64,000 nt of DNA from Nocardiopsis ganjiahuensis DSM 45031 (GCF_000341085.1 NZ_ANBA01000008.1:310001-374000), one strand, 5' to 3'; counted from the first letter of the stretch, positions 31,232-40,185 are shown. Numbers and translations are program-made. The notes: generated by a model not told the origin, from the sequence alone.

Positions 31232-33841
31232 ATGCACACCAGCGTCAACGGCGCACCCTCCCCCGCACCCGACGACCCCGGCCTCAGCGCCGCCGAGCAC
31301 CTGCGCGACCGGCTCGGTCTGACCGGCACCAAGGTCGCCTGCGGCTCAGGCGCGTGCGGGGCCTGCACGATCCTCGTCGACGGCGCGCCCACCGCCTCCT
31401 GTCTGCTGCCCGCCGACCACCTGACCGGGCGCTCCGTCACCACCGTGGAGGGCCTGGACGGCGTCCACCCCGTCCAGCGCGCCCTGGCCGCCCACGACGG
31501 GCTCCAGTGCGGCTACTGCACCCCCGGCTTCGCCGTGGAGGCCTCCGTGTTCGTGGACGCCTGGCGCGCCGAACACGGGGACAGCCGCCCCGAGCGCGGC
31601 GCCATCGCCGACGCCCTGGCCGGCCACCTGTGCCGCTGCGGCGCCTACGAGGGCATCTTCGCGGCCGTGGCCGCGGCCTGCGCCGGTGAGTTCGACACCG
31701 AACCCGACCAGGCTCCCCCGCGCTCGGACGCCCCCGCCAAGGTGACCGGGAGCGCCCGGTTCAGCGCCGACTTCGCCCCGCACGGCGCGTGGGAGGGCGT
31801 GATCGTGCGCTCCACGGTGCCGCACGCCCGTGTGCTCAAGGTGAGCGCCGGCCCCGGACCCGACGGCAGCCCGGCGCCCCTGGTCGACCTGCTCGGCGAG
31901 GACCGCGTGGTGCGCTACGTCGGCCAGCCGATCGCGGCGGTGGCCGCACCCACGAGGGAGGCGGCGAAGGAGTTCGCGAAGGCGGTGCGGGTCGACCTCG
32001 AACCCCTGCCCGCGGTGACCGACCCCGGAGAGGCACGCGCCCCGGGCGCCCCCGTGCTCTATCCCACCAAGGAGGAGCGCGCCGCCGCTCCCGCCTACGG
32101 GGAGGCGCCCACTCCCCCGGCCCCGTGGAACGGCAACGTGCGCGGTCCCGGTGTCGTGAGCTGGCGCGGACCCACGGCCGTGTCGCGGCTGCGCGCCGCC
32201 TCCCGCCGCAAGGACCCGCTCCTGGTCGCCGAGGAGTACACCACCGCCACCCAGGTGCACAGCCCGCTGGAACCGCACGTGAGCGTGGCCTCCTGGGCCG
32301 ACGGCGACCTGTACCTGCACGTGTCCACCCAGTCGGTCAGCAAGATCGCGAACAAGGCGGCCAAGCGCTGGGACCTCCCCCGGGAGCGGGTCCACCTGGT
32401 GACCGAGTACGTCGGCGGCGGGTTCGGAGCCAAGAACTCGCTGTCGGCGGACGTGGTGGCCGCCGTGGAGCTGTCCCGGCTGGTCGGCCACCCGGTCCGG
32501 GTGTGCCTGGACCGGGCCGAGGAGCTGACCGACGCCGGGCACCGGCCCGGCACCCGCACCCGGGTGGCGTTGCTGGCCGGGCGGGACGGTTCCCTCCGGG
32601 CCATGAGCGTGGACTCCCACGGCGACGGCGGGGTGTCGGTGGGCTCCAACGCCGCCGTCCTGGCCGCGCTGATGTACGGGCGCTCACCCCGCCGGACGCG
32701 TGACTTCGACGTGGTGACCAACCGGCCTCCGGGCCAACCCATGCGCGGCCCCGGCGGGCCGCCCATGGCCTGGGCCCTGGAACAGGCCGTGGACACCATG
32801 GCCCTGCGGCTGGACGAGGACCCCCTGTCCCTGCGCCGCCGCTGGGACGGCAACCCCAAGCGGCAGGCCCTGTACCAGCGGGTCGCCGACCTGCCGCTGT
32901 GGCGGGACCGCCCGCGCGGGAAGCGCACCGGCCGGTTCCGGCGCGGGGTGGGGCTGGCCGCCGCGGGCTGGCCGTACCTGCTGGCACCCGAGGCTCGGGT
33001 GGAGCTGGTGGTGGAGGGCGGCGCGCTGGTGGTGCGCTCGGCCACCCAGGACATCGGCACCGGCATCCGGAACGTGCTCGGGGAGGTGGTCGCCGACCGG
33101 CTCGGGGTGAGCGCGGCGGATCTTCGCGTGGAGATCGGGCAGAGCTCCTCGGTGCACGGAACCGGCTCCTTCGGCAGTCGCACCACCACCTCCATGGGCC
33201 CGGCCGCCGCCGACGCGGCCGACCGGATGCGCGACGCGCTGCGCGAGCTCTCCCCCGACGTGCCCGCCGAGGGACCGGTTCCCGAGCACGTGTTCAAGGA
33301 GGCGCTCGCCGCCGCCGAGGGGGTGAGCGTGGTCGGCGAACGCGGCCGGGATCGCTGGGGGCAGCTGACCCCGAACATGGACGACCTGGCCGTGGGGCGC
33401 GGCATGAGCGGCGCCGTGCACGTCATGGAGGTGGAGGTGGACACCCTGCTCGGCCGGGTGCGCCCCACCCGCTGCTGGGCGGGGATCGCCGCCGGGCGCA
33501 TCTACTCCGAGAGGCTGGCCCGCAACCAGTGCGAGGGCGCGGTGGTCCAGGGGGTGGGGTACGCGCTGTTCGAGGAGCGGCGCGACGACCCCGCCTCGGG
33601 TGTGGTGCTCTCCGACAACCTGGAGGACTACCGCATCCCGGGGATGGGCGACGTGCCCGAGACCGAGGTGTACTTCCACGAGGAGGGGTTCGAGCACGTG
33701 GTCGGCGGCGGGATCGGCCTGGGCGAGGTCTCCGTGGTGGGTGTGGCGGCGGCCCTGGGCAACGCCGTGTACGACGCCACCGGCTGGCGCCCGCACGACC
33801 TTCCGCTTCGCCCGGACCGACTGATCGGAGCCCTGCGTTGA
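31232..33841 (+). CDS. Molybdenum hydroxylase: fused [2Fe-2S] and Mo-binding subunits (aldehyde/xanthine oxidase family)
   Basis: An 869-residue fusion. Residues 1-155 are the [2Fe-2S] subunit (CGSGACGACTILVDGAPTASC, CGYCTPG, CRCGAYEG). From about 165 the Mo-binding subunit follows: KVTGSARFSADF, VGGGFGAKNSLSADVV, NRPPGQPMRGPGGPPMAWAL, RSATQDIGTGI and the catalytic Glu in GGGIGLGEVSVVG. Separate genes are the norm in bacteria, so the fusion is notable. The partner FAD subunit starts two bases after the stop and has a PaoB-like cysteine cluster, which points to an aldehyde oxidoreductase of the PaoABC/YagTSR kind more than a xanthine dehydrogenase. No Tat signal is evident, so it is probably cytoplasmic. 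Substrate unknown. Confidence 0.88.
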   Translation: MHTSVNGAPSPAPDDPGLSAAEHLRDRLGLTGTKVACGSGACGACTILVDGAPTASCLLPADHLTGRSVTTVEGLDGVHPVQRALAAHDGLQCGYCTPGFAVEASVFVDAWRAEHGDSRPERGAIADALAGHLCRCGAYEGIFAAVAAACAGEFDTEPDQAPPRSDAPAKVTGSARFSADFAPHGAWEGVIVRSTVPHARVLKVSAGPGPDGSPAPLVDLLGEDRVVRYVGQPIAAVAAPTREAAKEFAKAVRVDLEPLPAVTDPGEARAPGAPVLYPTKEERAAAPAYGEAPTPPAPWNGNVRGPGVVSWRGPTAVSRLRAASRRKDPLLVAEEYTTATQVHSPLEPHVSVASWADGDLYLHVSTQSVSKIANKAAKRWDLPRERVHLVTEYVGGGFGAKNSLSADVVAAVELSRLVGHPVRVCLDRAEELTDAGHRPGTRTRVALLAGRDGSLRAMSVDSHGDGGVSVGSNAAVLAALMYGRSPRRTRDFDVVTNRPPGQPMRGPGGPPMAWALEQAVDTMALRLDEDPLSLRRRWDGNPKRQALYQRVADLPLWRDRPRGKRTGRFRRGVGLAAAGWPYLLAPEARVELVVEGGALVVRSATQDIGTGIRNVLGEVVADRLGVSAADLRVEIGQSSSVHGTGSFGSRTTTSMGPAAADAADRMRDALRELSPDVPAEGPVPEHVFKEALAAAEGVSVVGERGRDRWGQLTPNMDDLAVGRGMSGAVHVMEVEVDTLLGRVRPTRCWAGIAAGRIYSERLARNQCEGAVVQGVGYALFEERRDDPASGVVLSDNLEDYRIPGMGDVPETEVYFHEEGFEHVVGGGIGLGEVSVVGVAAALGNAVYDATGWRPHDLPLRPDRLIGALR

Positions 33842-33843
33842 CC

Positions 33844-34866
33844 ATGGAGCGACAGCCCACGTCGACCGTCACCCGCCCCACGAGCACGGCTGAGGCCGTC
33901 CGGGAACTGGCCGGAGGTGGCGCCCGCCCGCGCGCCGGCGGCACCGACCTGGCCGCCTGCCTCGAGGTCGGCGCGGTCGCGCCCGGCCCACTGGTGGACC
34001 TGTTGGACGTACCCGAACTGCGCGGTCCGCACTGGGCCGAGGACGGTTCGGTGCGGATCGGAGCGATGACCGCCGTCGCCGAACTGGGGGCCGATCCCCG
34101 GCTGGCCGGAGCCTATCCGGGGTTGGCCGCCGCGGCCCGGGCCCTGGCCACCCCGCAGATCCGCGGCACGGCCACGGTCGGCGGCAACCTGCTCCAGCGC
34201 AACCGCTGCTCCTACCTGCGCAACCCGGCCTTCGACTGCTTCCAGACCGGGGGTGACTCCTGCCCCGCCCGCTCCGGTGACCACCTGCGCGGCGTGGTCG
34301 TGGACCAGGGGCCGTGTGTGGCCCCGCACCCGTCGTCGCTGGCGGTGGCCCTGCTGGCCTACGACGCGACCGTGCGGGTGCGGCACGGCTCAGGTACGGA
34401 TTCGGGCGCGGTGGCCGACAGGGACCTGTCCGAGCTGTACGACGGCACCGACCCCACCCGCGACCACGTGCTGTCCCCCGAGGACCTGCTCGTCGCGGTG
34501 TCCCTGCCCGCCTCCGTACCCGGGGAGCGCGCCGCCCACCTGCGGGCGGCGGGGCGCTCCCGGGCGGAGTGGCCGCTGGTGGAGGCGGTGGTCCGGCTGG
34601 AGTGCGCCGAAGGCGGCACCGGTCCGGTGGTCCGCGCCGCGGTGGCGGTCGGCGGGGTCGCCCGCACCCCGCTGCGGCTGCCCGGTGTGGAGCGGTCCCT
34701 GGTGGGTTCGCTCCCCGGCCGAGGACCGGGCGCGGTGGTCCTCGAGGCACTGGAGGGCCTCACCGAACTCTGTTCCCCGCTGCCCGCCACCGGGTACAAG
34801 GTCCCCTTGCTCCAGGCCACTGTCCAAGACGCCGTCGAACGGGCCCTGGACTCTCCGGACCGGTGA
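33844..34866 (+). CDS. FAD-binding subunit of molybdenum hydroxylase with extra Cys cluster
   Basis: A 340-residue medium subunit. FAD motifs are ARPRAGGTDLAACL and TPQIRGTATVGGNLLQRNRC. Directly after the second motif comes CSYLRNPAFDC...GGDSC, cysteines spaced as in PaoB/YagS of E. coli, where they hold an additional [4Fe-4S] cluster. The C-terminal CO_deh_flav domain (AVAVGGVARTPLRLPGVERS) is complete. ATG 33844 follows the stop of the fused subunit at once, so translation is coupled. With the fused partner it forms a complete Mo hydroxylase. A strong terminator follows. Confidence 0.87.
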   Translation: MERQPTSTVTRPTSTAEAVRELAGGGARPRAGGTDLAACLEVGAVAPGPLVDLLDVPELRGPHWAEDGSVRIGAMTAVAELGADPRLAGAYPGLAAAARALATPQIRGTATVGGNLLQRNRCSYLRNPAFDCFQTGGDSCPARSGDHLRGVVVDQGPCVAPHPSSLAVALLAYDATVRVRHGSGTDSGAVADRDLSELYDGTDPTRDHVLSPEDLLVAVSLPASVPGERAAHLRAAGRSRAEWPLVEAVVRLECAEGGTGPVVRAAVAVGGVARTPLRLPGVERSLVGSLPGRGPGAVVLEALEGLTELCSPLPATGYKVPLLQATVQDAVERALDSPDR

Positions 34867-34884
34867 CACGGGGCCGGAGACCGG

Positions 34885-34919
34885 CCGGGTGGGCCGCCGT
34901 GGCGTGGCGGCCCACCCGG
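34885..34919 (+). terminator. Terminator after the Mo hydroxylase genes
   Basis: A perfect 14-bp stem, CCGGGTGGGCCGCC (34885-34898) with GGCGGCCCACCCGG (34906-34919), and a 7-nt loop; 18 nt after the stop. Confidence 0.8.
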
Positions 34920-35039
34920 TCCGCGGCCACGACCGGTCACGACCGTCCGGAGCCCGCCTCCGCGCTTCGCCGGCCGGTGGCGGGCAGGGGCGGCGCCCCG
35001 GCCCGGTGGAAGCCGGCGCCCGGGCCGGCCCTGCCCGTG

Positions 35040-37259
35040 TCAGTCGCGGGGCCGCACCTGGACGGGGACCCCGTTCAGGACGGCGTTGCCGGAGAGCGGG
35101 TCCACCACGGAGGGATCGGTCACGGCGTTGACGTTCACGCCCGGGTTCCGGGCTGCGACCGACAGCCGGGTCCCCCGCACCCCGTGCCCCCAGCCGTGGG
35201 GGAGGCTCACCACCCCCGGTGCGACGGTGTCGGTGTGCTCCACGAGTGCTTCCACCGAGCCCGCGCCGCTGCTCACCGTGGCCGTCGCGCCCTCCTCCAG
35301 GCCCAGGCGGGTCGCGTCCTCGGGGTTCACGTGCAGGGTGCAGGTGTTGCTGCCGCTGTTCAGGCGGGGCACGTTGTGGCCCCAGCTGTTGTTGGAGCGC
35401 AGGTGCCGCCGACCCACCAGGACCAGGGACTCGCGGCGTTCGGCCAGCCCGGCTCGCAACCGTGCGACGTCCTCGGCGATCGGCGGCGGGCAGGCCTCGA
35501 TCCGTCCGGACTCGGTGGCCAGGACCGCGGGCACGCGCGGGTGCAGCGCTCCGAGATCGATGCCGTGCGGAGCGTCCAGCAGGGATCGCAGGGTGAGGCC
35601 CTCCGGGCGGGCGCCGAAGGCGTCGCCGTAGGCGCCCAGGCGCAGGAACAGGTCGACGCGGCGCTCGGCCCAGCCGCCCGGGTGCAGGTCGGCGGCCAGC
35701 TCGGCCGGGTCGCGTCCGTGCACGGGTGAGTCCGGGTCGGCGACGGCCCGGGACAGCAGCCGCGCGATCTCGGCCTCGTCCACGGCGTCGGGGTCGGCGT
35801 CGGGCCCCTGGCCGGCGGCGATCTGCACGAGTCGGCGCAGGATCTCGCCCTCGTCGGCCTCCCCCTCGCCCAGCGGCAGGGCCGGGGGCGAGTAGCGGAC
35901 GTTGTTGCGCACCGCCAGCTCGTTGAAGGCCAGGTCGAAGTGGCTGGAGCGGCTGTGCGGCGCGGGCGGCAGGATGACGTGCGCGTGGCGGGTGGTCTCG
36001 TTGAGGTAGGGGTCCACGCTGACCATGAACTCCAGCTCCGGCAGCGCCTCGGCGAGGCGTTCGCCGCCCGGTGTGGACAGCACCGGGTTGCCGGCGACGG
36101 TGACCAGGGCGCGGACCTGCCCGGGGCCGGGGGTGGCGATCTCGTCCACCAGGGTCACCGCGGGGAACTCGCCCTTGGCCTCGGGCAGGCCCCGGACCCG
36201 GCTGTGCCAGCGCCCGGTCCGGAAGGGGCGGCTGCGGCTGGAGCCGGGGCCGCGGTGCGCCGGCTGGGGGAACATCGCCCCGCCGGGCCGGTCCAGGTTC
36301 CCGGTGAGCAGGTTGAGCACGTCCACCAGCCAGCTGGTCAGCGTGCCGAACTGGACGGCGGTCGTTCCCAGGCGCCCGTAGACCGCGGCGGTCGGTGCCG
36401 CCGCCAGGTCGCGGGCCAGGGTGCGGATGTGCTCGGCCTCGATCCCGCACGCCGCGGCGACGGCCTCGGGGGCGAAGTCCTCGGCCAGCGCGCGGAGTTC
36501 GTCCAGACCGCTGGTGTGCTCCGCGAGGCTCCCGGGGTCGGCGAGGTCCTCGGCCAGCAGGGTGTGCACCATGGCGAAGAGCAGGAAGGCGTCCCCGCCC
36601 GGGCGGACGGGGACGTGCTCGTCGGCGAGGTCGGCGGTGCGGGTGCGGCGGGGGTCGACCACGACCAGTCGGCCTCCCCTGGCACGCAGCGCCTTGAGCC
36701 TGCCGGGGAAGTCGGGGGCGGTGCACAGGCTGCCGTTGGACTCCAGCGGGTTGGCGCCGAGCATCAGCAGGTGGTCGGTGCGGTCCAGGTCGGGGACGGG
36801 GATCGCGAACGGGTCGCCGAACATGAGCCCGCAGGAGACGTGTTTGGGCATCTGGTCGACGGTGCTGGCGCTGTAGACGTTGGTGCTGCCGAGGGTGCGT
36901 GCCAGCAGGCTCGAGTAGAGCTGTCCGGCCAGGGTGTGCACGTTCGGGTTGCCCAGGTAGCTGGCCACGGCCTGGCGGCCGTGGCGTTCGACCACTCCGG
37001 TGAGCCCGGCGTCGACGGCGGCGAAGGCCTCGGGCCAGTCGACCTCGCGCCAGTGCTCTCCGTCGCGGATCATGGGCCGCCGCAGCCGGTCGGGGTCGTT
37101 GTCCAGGGCGGGGAGGGTGGCGCCCTTGGGGCAGACGAATCCGGCACTGAACACGTCCTGGCGGTCTCCGCGCGCCCCGGTGAGCCGCCCCGCGTCGATG
37201 GTCAGGGTCAGGCCGCAGGTGGCCTCGCACAGCGGACAGATCCGCAGGGCCGTTTCCAT
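35040..37259 (-). CDS. Molybdopterin (bis-MGD) oxidoreductase, FdhF/NarB-like
   Basis: A 739-residue DMSO-reductase-family protein. The N-terminus binds a [4Fe-4S] cluster (CPLCEATC...FVCPKGATLPALDND). The body has the molybdopterin domain (ASYLGNPNVHTLAGQLY, LMLGANPLESNGSL, NETTRHAHVILPP) and the C-terminal dinucleotide-binding domain (RRHLRSNNSWGHNVPRL, HVNPEDATRLGL, HGWGHGVRGTRLSVA). The active-site region MPKHVSCGLMFGD offers Cys or Ser as Mo ligand. No Tat signal is present, so it is cytoplasmic. No partner iron-sulfur or membrane subunit adjoins. Many actinomycete genomes carry this stand-alone type without a proven substrate. A TetR-type operator precedes it. Confidence 0.88.
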   Translation of the reverse strand: METALRICPLCEATCGLTLTIDAGRLTGARGDRQDVFSAGFVCPKGATLPALDNDPDRLRRPMIRDGEHWREVDWPEAFAAVDAGLTGVVERHGRQAVASYLGNPNVHTLAGQLYSSLLARTLGSTNVYSASTVDQMPKHVSCGLMFGDPFAIPVPDLDRTDHLLMLGANPLESNGSLCTAPDFPGRLKALRARGGRLVVVDPRRTRTADLADEHVPVRPGGDAFLLFAMVHTLLAEDLADPGSLAEHTSGLDELRALAEDFAPEAVAAACGIEAEHIRTLARDLAAAPTAAVYGRLGTTAVQFGTLTSWLVDVLNLLTGNLDRPGGAMFPQPAHRGPGSSRSRPFRTGRWHSRVRGLPEAKGEFPAVTLVDEIATPGPGQVRALVTVAGNPVLSTPGGERLAEALPELEFMVSVDPYLNETTRHAHVILPPAPHSRSSHFDLAFNELAVRNNVRYSPPALPLGEGEADEGEILRRLVQIAAGQGPDADPDAVDEAEIARLLSRAVADPDSPVHGRDPAELAADLHPGGWAERRVDLFLRLGAYGDAFGARPEGLTLRSLLDAPHGIDLGALHPRVPAVLATESGRIEACPPPIAEDVARLRAGLAERRESLVLVGRRHLRSNNSWGHNVPRLNSGSNTCTLHVNPEDATRLGLEEGATATVSSGAGSVEALVEHTDTVAPGVVSLPHGWGHGVRGTRLSVAARNPGVNVNAVTDPSVVDPLSGNAVLNGVPVQVRPRD

Positions 37260-37277
37260 GAGGGATACCTTTCACAT

Positions 37278-37291
37278 ACCGAACAGTCGGT
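37278..37291. promoter_or_regulatory. TetR-like operator before the bis-MGD oxidoreductase
   Basis: ACCGAACAGTCGGT (ACCGA-N4-TCGGT) lies 19 nt before the ATG, inside a larger CATAC...GTATG symmetry. It agrees at 11 of 14 positions with ACCGACCGGCCGGT before the alcohol dehydrogenase (53960-53973). Confidence 0.5.
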
Positions 37292-37393
37292 TTGTATGGG
37301 ACCCTACTCGTCACGCGTCCCTTCGTACAGTCCGGGGCCGCCACTGCGGTGGCGGCCCCGGTACTGCTGGTCTGCGCTGTCCCCGGCCGGAGA

Positions 37394-38344
37394 TCAGCCG
37401 CGCAGGTAGGCCTGGTGGGCGAGGTCGCGGCACACCACCGCGAAGTCCAGACCCGCGGCGGCGGCCGCCATCGGGAACGTGGAGGTCTCGGTCAGGCCGG
37501 GGGCGACGTTGGTCTCCAGGAAGATGGCCTCGCCGTCGGCGTCGACGATGAGGTCGGTCCGGGAGAAGTCGCGCAGCCCCAGGGTGCGGTGCGCGGTCAG
37601 GGCGACCTCGGTGGCGGCGGCGACCACGGACTCGTCCAGGCGGGCCGGGCAGAAGAACTCGGTGCGGCCGGCCGTGTAGCGGGCGGCGTAGTCGTAGACC
37701 CCGCCGTCCGGGACGATCTCCACCGGCGGCAGGGCCACGGGTCCCTCACCGGTGTCGAGGACGCCGATGGCCAGCTCGGTGCCCTGGACCTGCTCCTCCA
37801 CGAGCGCGGAGTCGCTGTAGGCGAAGCAGGACATCAGGGCCGCCGACAGGTCGCTGACCGAGGTCACCGGGGTGGCTCCGAAGGCCGAACCGCCGCGGTC
37901 GGGCTTGACGAACAGCGGCAGACCGATGCGGTCGGCGAGACGGCCCAGCAGCGCCGGGGCGCCCAGGTCGTGGAAGGCCGACTTGGGCAGGGTCGCGCCG
38001 CGCGGCACGCGCACGCCCTTCTCGGCGAGCAGCGCTTTGGCGGCCGGCTTGGTGTAGGCCAGGCGGCAGGCGTCGGGGCGGGCGCCCACGTAGGGCGCCC
38101 CCACCAGTTCCAGGACCTCGCGGATCGCGCCGTCCTCGCCGGCGGCGCCGTGGAGGACGGGGAAGACCACCTGGGGCGGGTCGGCGGCGAGCCGGTCCAA
38201 CAGACCGGAGCCGACGTCCGCGACCTGCACCTCGACATCGAGCCGACGCAGGGCCTCGGCGACGCTGCGGCCGGAATGGACGCTCACCTCGTGTTCGGGG
38301 GACAGGCCTCCGGCGAGGACGAGAACCCGTTCAAGGTCGGCCAC
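37394..38344 (-). CDS. D-alanine-D-alanine ligase-like ATP-grasp protein
   Basis: A 316-residue ATP-grasp enzyme of the Ddl family, which joins two amino acids with ATP. The N-terminal domain reads VLVLAGGLSPEHEVSVHSGR and VVFPVLHGAAGEDGAIREVLE; the central domain has LPLFVKPDRGGSAFG and ALVEEQVQGTELAIGV; the C-terminal part has SRTDLIVDADGEAIFLETNVAPGLTE with the metal-binding Asp/Glu/Asn. GTG 38344 is chosen because AAGGAGG lies eight bases before it; an ATG at 38374 has none. It follows the aminotransferase on the same strand with a 53-nt gap. This pair is not in a cell-wall cluster, so it may be a dipeptide ligase or a secondary Ddl. Confidence 0.85.
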   Translation of the reverse strand: MADLERVLVLAGGLSPEHEVSVHSGRSVAEALRRLDVEVQVADVGSGLLDRLAADPPQVVFPVLHGAAGEDGAIREVLELVGAPYVGARPDACRLAYTKPAAKALLAEKGVRVPRGATLPKSAFHDLGAPALLGRLADRIGLPLFVKPDRGGSAFGATPVTSVSDLSAALMSCFAYSDSALVEEQVQGTELAIGVLDTGEGPVALPPVEIVPDGGVYDYAARYTAGRTEFFCPARLDESVVAAATEVALTAHRTLGLRDFSRTDLIVDADGEAIFLETNVAPGLTETSTFPMAAAAAGLDFAVVCRDLAHQAYLRG

Positions 38345-38397
38345 GGCGCGAACCTCCTTCTGTGCTGCTGTCATTGCTGTGCCCTTACGCGGGGATG

Positions 38398-39720
38398 TCA
38401 GGGCAGGTCAGGGGTGGGTGCCTGGCTGCCTTCGGTGGGCGGGGCGATCGCGGGACCGAACGTGTCGCGCAGGTCGATCTCACCCTCGATCGCGGTCACG
38501 AGACGGCGTACGCCCTCGCGGATCTGTTCGGGGGTGGGGTAGCAGAAGCTCAGGCGCATGCTGTCACGGCCGCGGTCGTCGGCGTAGAAGCCGGTGCCGG
38601 GCACGTAGGCCACACGTTCACCGAGGGCGCGCGGGAGCATGGACTTGGCGTCGATGCCCTCGGGCAGGGTGGCCCACACGAAGAACCCGCCCTCGGGCCT
38701 GGTCCACGTGCACCCGGCGGGCATCATCGCCTCCAAGGAGCCGAGCATCGCGTCGCGGCGCTCGCTGTACATGGAGTTGAACGCCTTGATCTGTTCCTTC
38801 CAGGGGAAGGTCTTCAGGTAGCGGCGGACCACGAGCTGGTTGAACGTGGAGTGGCTGAGCATCGCCGACTCCGCGGCCAGGACCAGCTTGGCGCGCACGG
38901 CGGCGGGGGCCAGGGCCCAGCCGATGCGCAGACCCGGGGAGAGGGTCTTGGAGAGCGAACCGAGGTAGACGACGTTGCCGTTGCCCTGGGAGTACAGGGT
39001 GGGCTCGGGTTCGCCGTCGTAGCGGAGCAGGCCGTAGGGGTTGTCCTCGATCACGAGCACGTCGTGGCGCTCGCAGGCCTCCATGACCCGGGCGCGGCGC
39101 TCGGCGCTCATGGTGATGCCCGCGGGGTTCTGGAAGTTGGGGATCGTGTAGAAGAACTTGACCGGCCGACCGTCCAGCTCGGCGCGGACGAGCGCCTCCT
39201 CCAGCTCCTCGGGGATGACGCCCTGGTCGTCCAGGCCCACGTGGCGGATGTCGGCCTGGAAGGCGGCGAAGGTGTTGATCGCGGTGACGTAGGTGGGCGC
39301 CTCGGTGAGGACCACGTCGCCGGGGTCGACGAACACCCGGGTGATCAGGTCCAGCGCCTGCTGCGAACCGACGGTGACGATGACGTCGTCGGGGCTGGCG
39401 TGAACGCCCTCGAGCGTCATGTAGTCGCAGATCTGCTCACGCAGGATCGGGTCGCCCTGAGCCGATCCGTACTGCAGTGCGGTCGCGCCCTCTTCGGAGA
39501 CGACGTCCTTGACCAGGTCGCCGAGCTGTTCGAGGGGCAGGGCGGCGACGTTGGGCATACCGCCGGCCAGGGAGACGATCTCCGGCCGGGAGGCGACCGC
39601 GAAGAGTGCCCTGACCTCGGAGGCGACCATGCCCTGTGCTCGGAGTGCGTAACGGCCGACGTGCGGGTCGATACGCGAGCCCTGTTGGCTGGGCTGCTGC
39701 TCTCGGTGGTCAGCGGACAC
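38398..39720 (-). CDS. PLP-dependent aminotransferase, class I/II (2-aminoadipate transaminase-like)
   Basis: A 440-residue fold-type I aminotransferase without a GntR domain, resembling LysN/ARO8-type and the catalytic half of MocR proteins. Seen: SLAGGMPNVAALPLEQL, ALQYGSAQGDPILREQICDY, VGSQQALDLITRVFVDPGD, YTIPNFQNPAGITMS, VIEDNPYGLLRYDG and the PLP-lysine in LGSLSKTLSPGLRIGW. GTG 39720 is used because GGAGGTGGATC precedes it; the frame extends to 39783 without a site. It may transfer amino groups among aromatic, branched or 2-aminoadipate substrates. It probably shares a transcript with the Ddl-like gene. A structured leader (39772-39839) and a 22-nt palindrome (39885-39906) lie upstream. 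Confidence 0.87.
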   Translation of the reverse strand: MSADHREQQPSQQGSRIDPHVGRYALRAQGMVASEVRALFAVASRPEIVSLAGGMPNVAALPLEQLGDLVKDVVSEEGATALQYGSAQGDPILREQICDYMTLEGVHASPDDVIVTVGSQQALDLITRVFVDPGDVVLTEAPTYVTAINTFAAFQADIRHVGLDDQGVIPEELEEALVRAELDGRPVKFFYTIPNFQNPAGITMSAERRARVMEACERHDVLVIEDNPYGLLRYDGEPEPTLYSQGNGNVVYLGSLSKTLSPGLRIGWALAPAAVRAKLVLAAESAMLSHSTFNQLVVRRYLKTFPWKEQIKAFNSMYSERRDAMLGSLEAMMPAGCTWTRPEGGFFVWATLPEGIDAKSMLPRALGERVAYVPGTGFYADDRGRDSMRLSFCYPTPEQIREGVRRLVTAIEGEIDLRDTFGPAIAPPTEGSQAPTPDLP

Positions 39721-39771
39721 GATCCACCTCCGAAGGAAGGACGGTCTGTGGGGCCGTCGGTACGGGACGAT

Positions 39772-39839
39772 CCAGGGGATCATCGTTGATCCCTGGTTCG
39801 ACGCCTCGACCGGCCCTCTGGTTCACCGGGATCCCCTGG
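39772..39839 (-). promoter_or_regulatory. Leader with mutually exclusive stems before the aminotransferase
   Basis: On the minus-strand transcript three segments occur in order: A (39839-39830, CCAGGGGAUC), B (39796-39787, CCAGGGAUCA) and C (39782-39772, UGAUCCCCUGG). C can pair with B as a local hairpin with one bulge, or with A as a perfect 10-bp helix. A and B compete for C. A further GACGG/CCGTC stem (39740-39758) sits just before the ribosome binding site. The layout is that of an attenuator. Confidence 0.4.
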
Positions 39840-39884
39840 GTCGGCTGGGCCATGAGAGTCCCCGGTGCGGCGTTCGGTTTGTGT

Positions 39885-39906
39885 GAACCGTGTTCGAACA
39901 CGGTTC
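39885..39906. promoter_or_regulatory. Perfect 22-nt palindrome
   Basis: Positions 39885-39906 equal their own reverse complement; the centre is GTGTTCGAACAC. It lies between the aminotransferase start (39720, minus) and the lipoprotein (40186, plus). It is not a LexA box, since the GAAC and GTTC half-sites have the wrong spacing. No other feature was seen in 39907-40185. Confidence 0.5.
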
Positions 39907-40185
39907 GGGAAATGCCCCGAGTCTAGCCCAGTGGCGGTGTCGACGCGGTCGAGCAGGGCTTTTCCGGCCCGCCCGAGCATTCGTCGGCCGCTGGTCGATC
40001 CGGTCTGTCATCCGGCACGGTACCCATGTGGGTGTTCCGACTCACACGTGGATGACCAGAACATGGCGCACTTTTCACCCTTTCCCCCCGAGTCGGACAT
40101 TGGCCACTTAGGGCACATCGAAGACATTGGTGCGGTGGACCCGCGCTCGCCCGACACGGCGGCGCCACCAACCCGGGGGGAAGTC

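Noticed and set aside
39885..39906. Possible LexA (SOS) box
   Set aside because: The actinobacterial box needs GAAC-N4-GTTC; here GAAC and GTTC are 3 nt apart on each side of the centre, so it does not fit.
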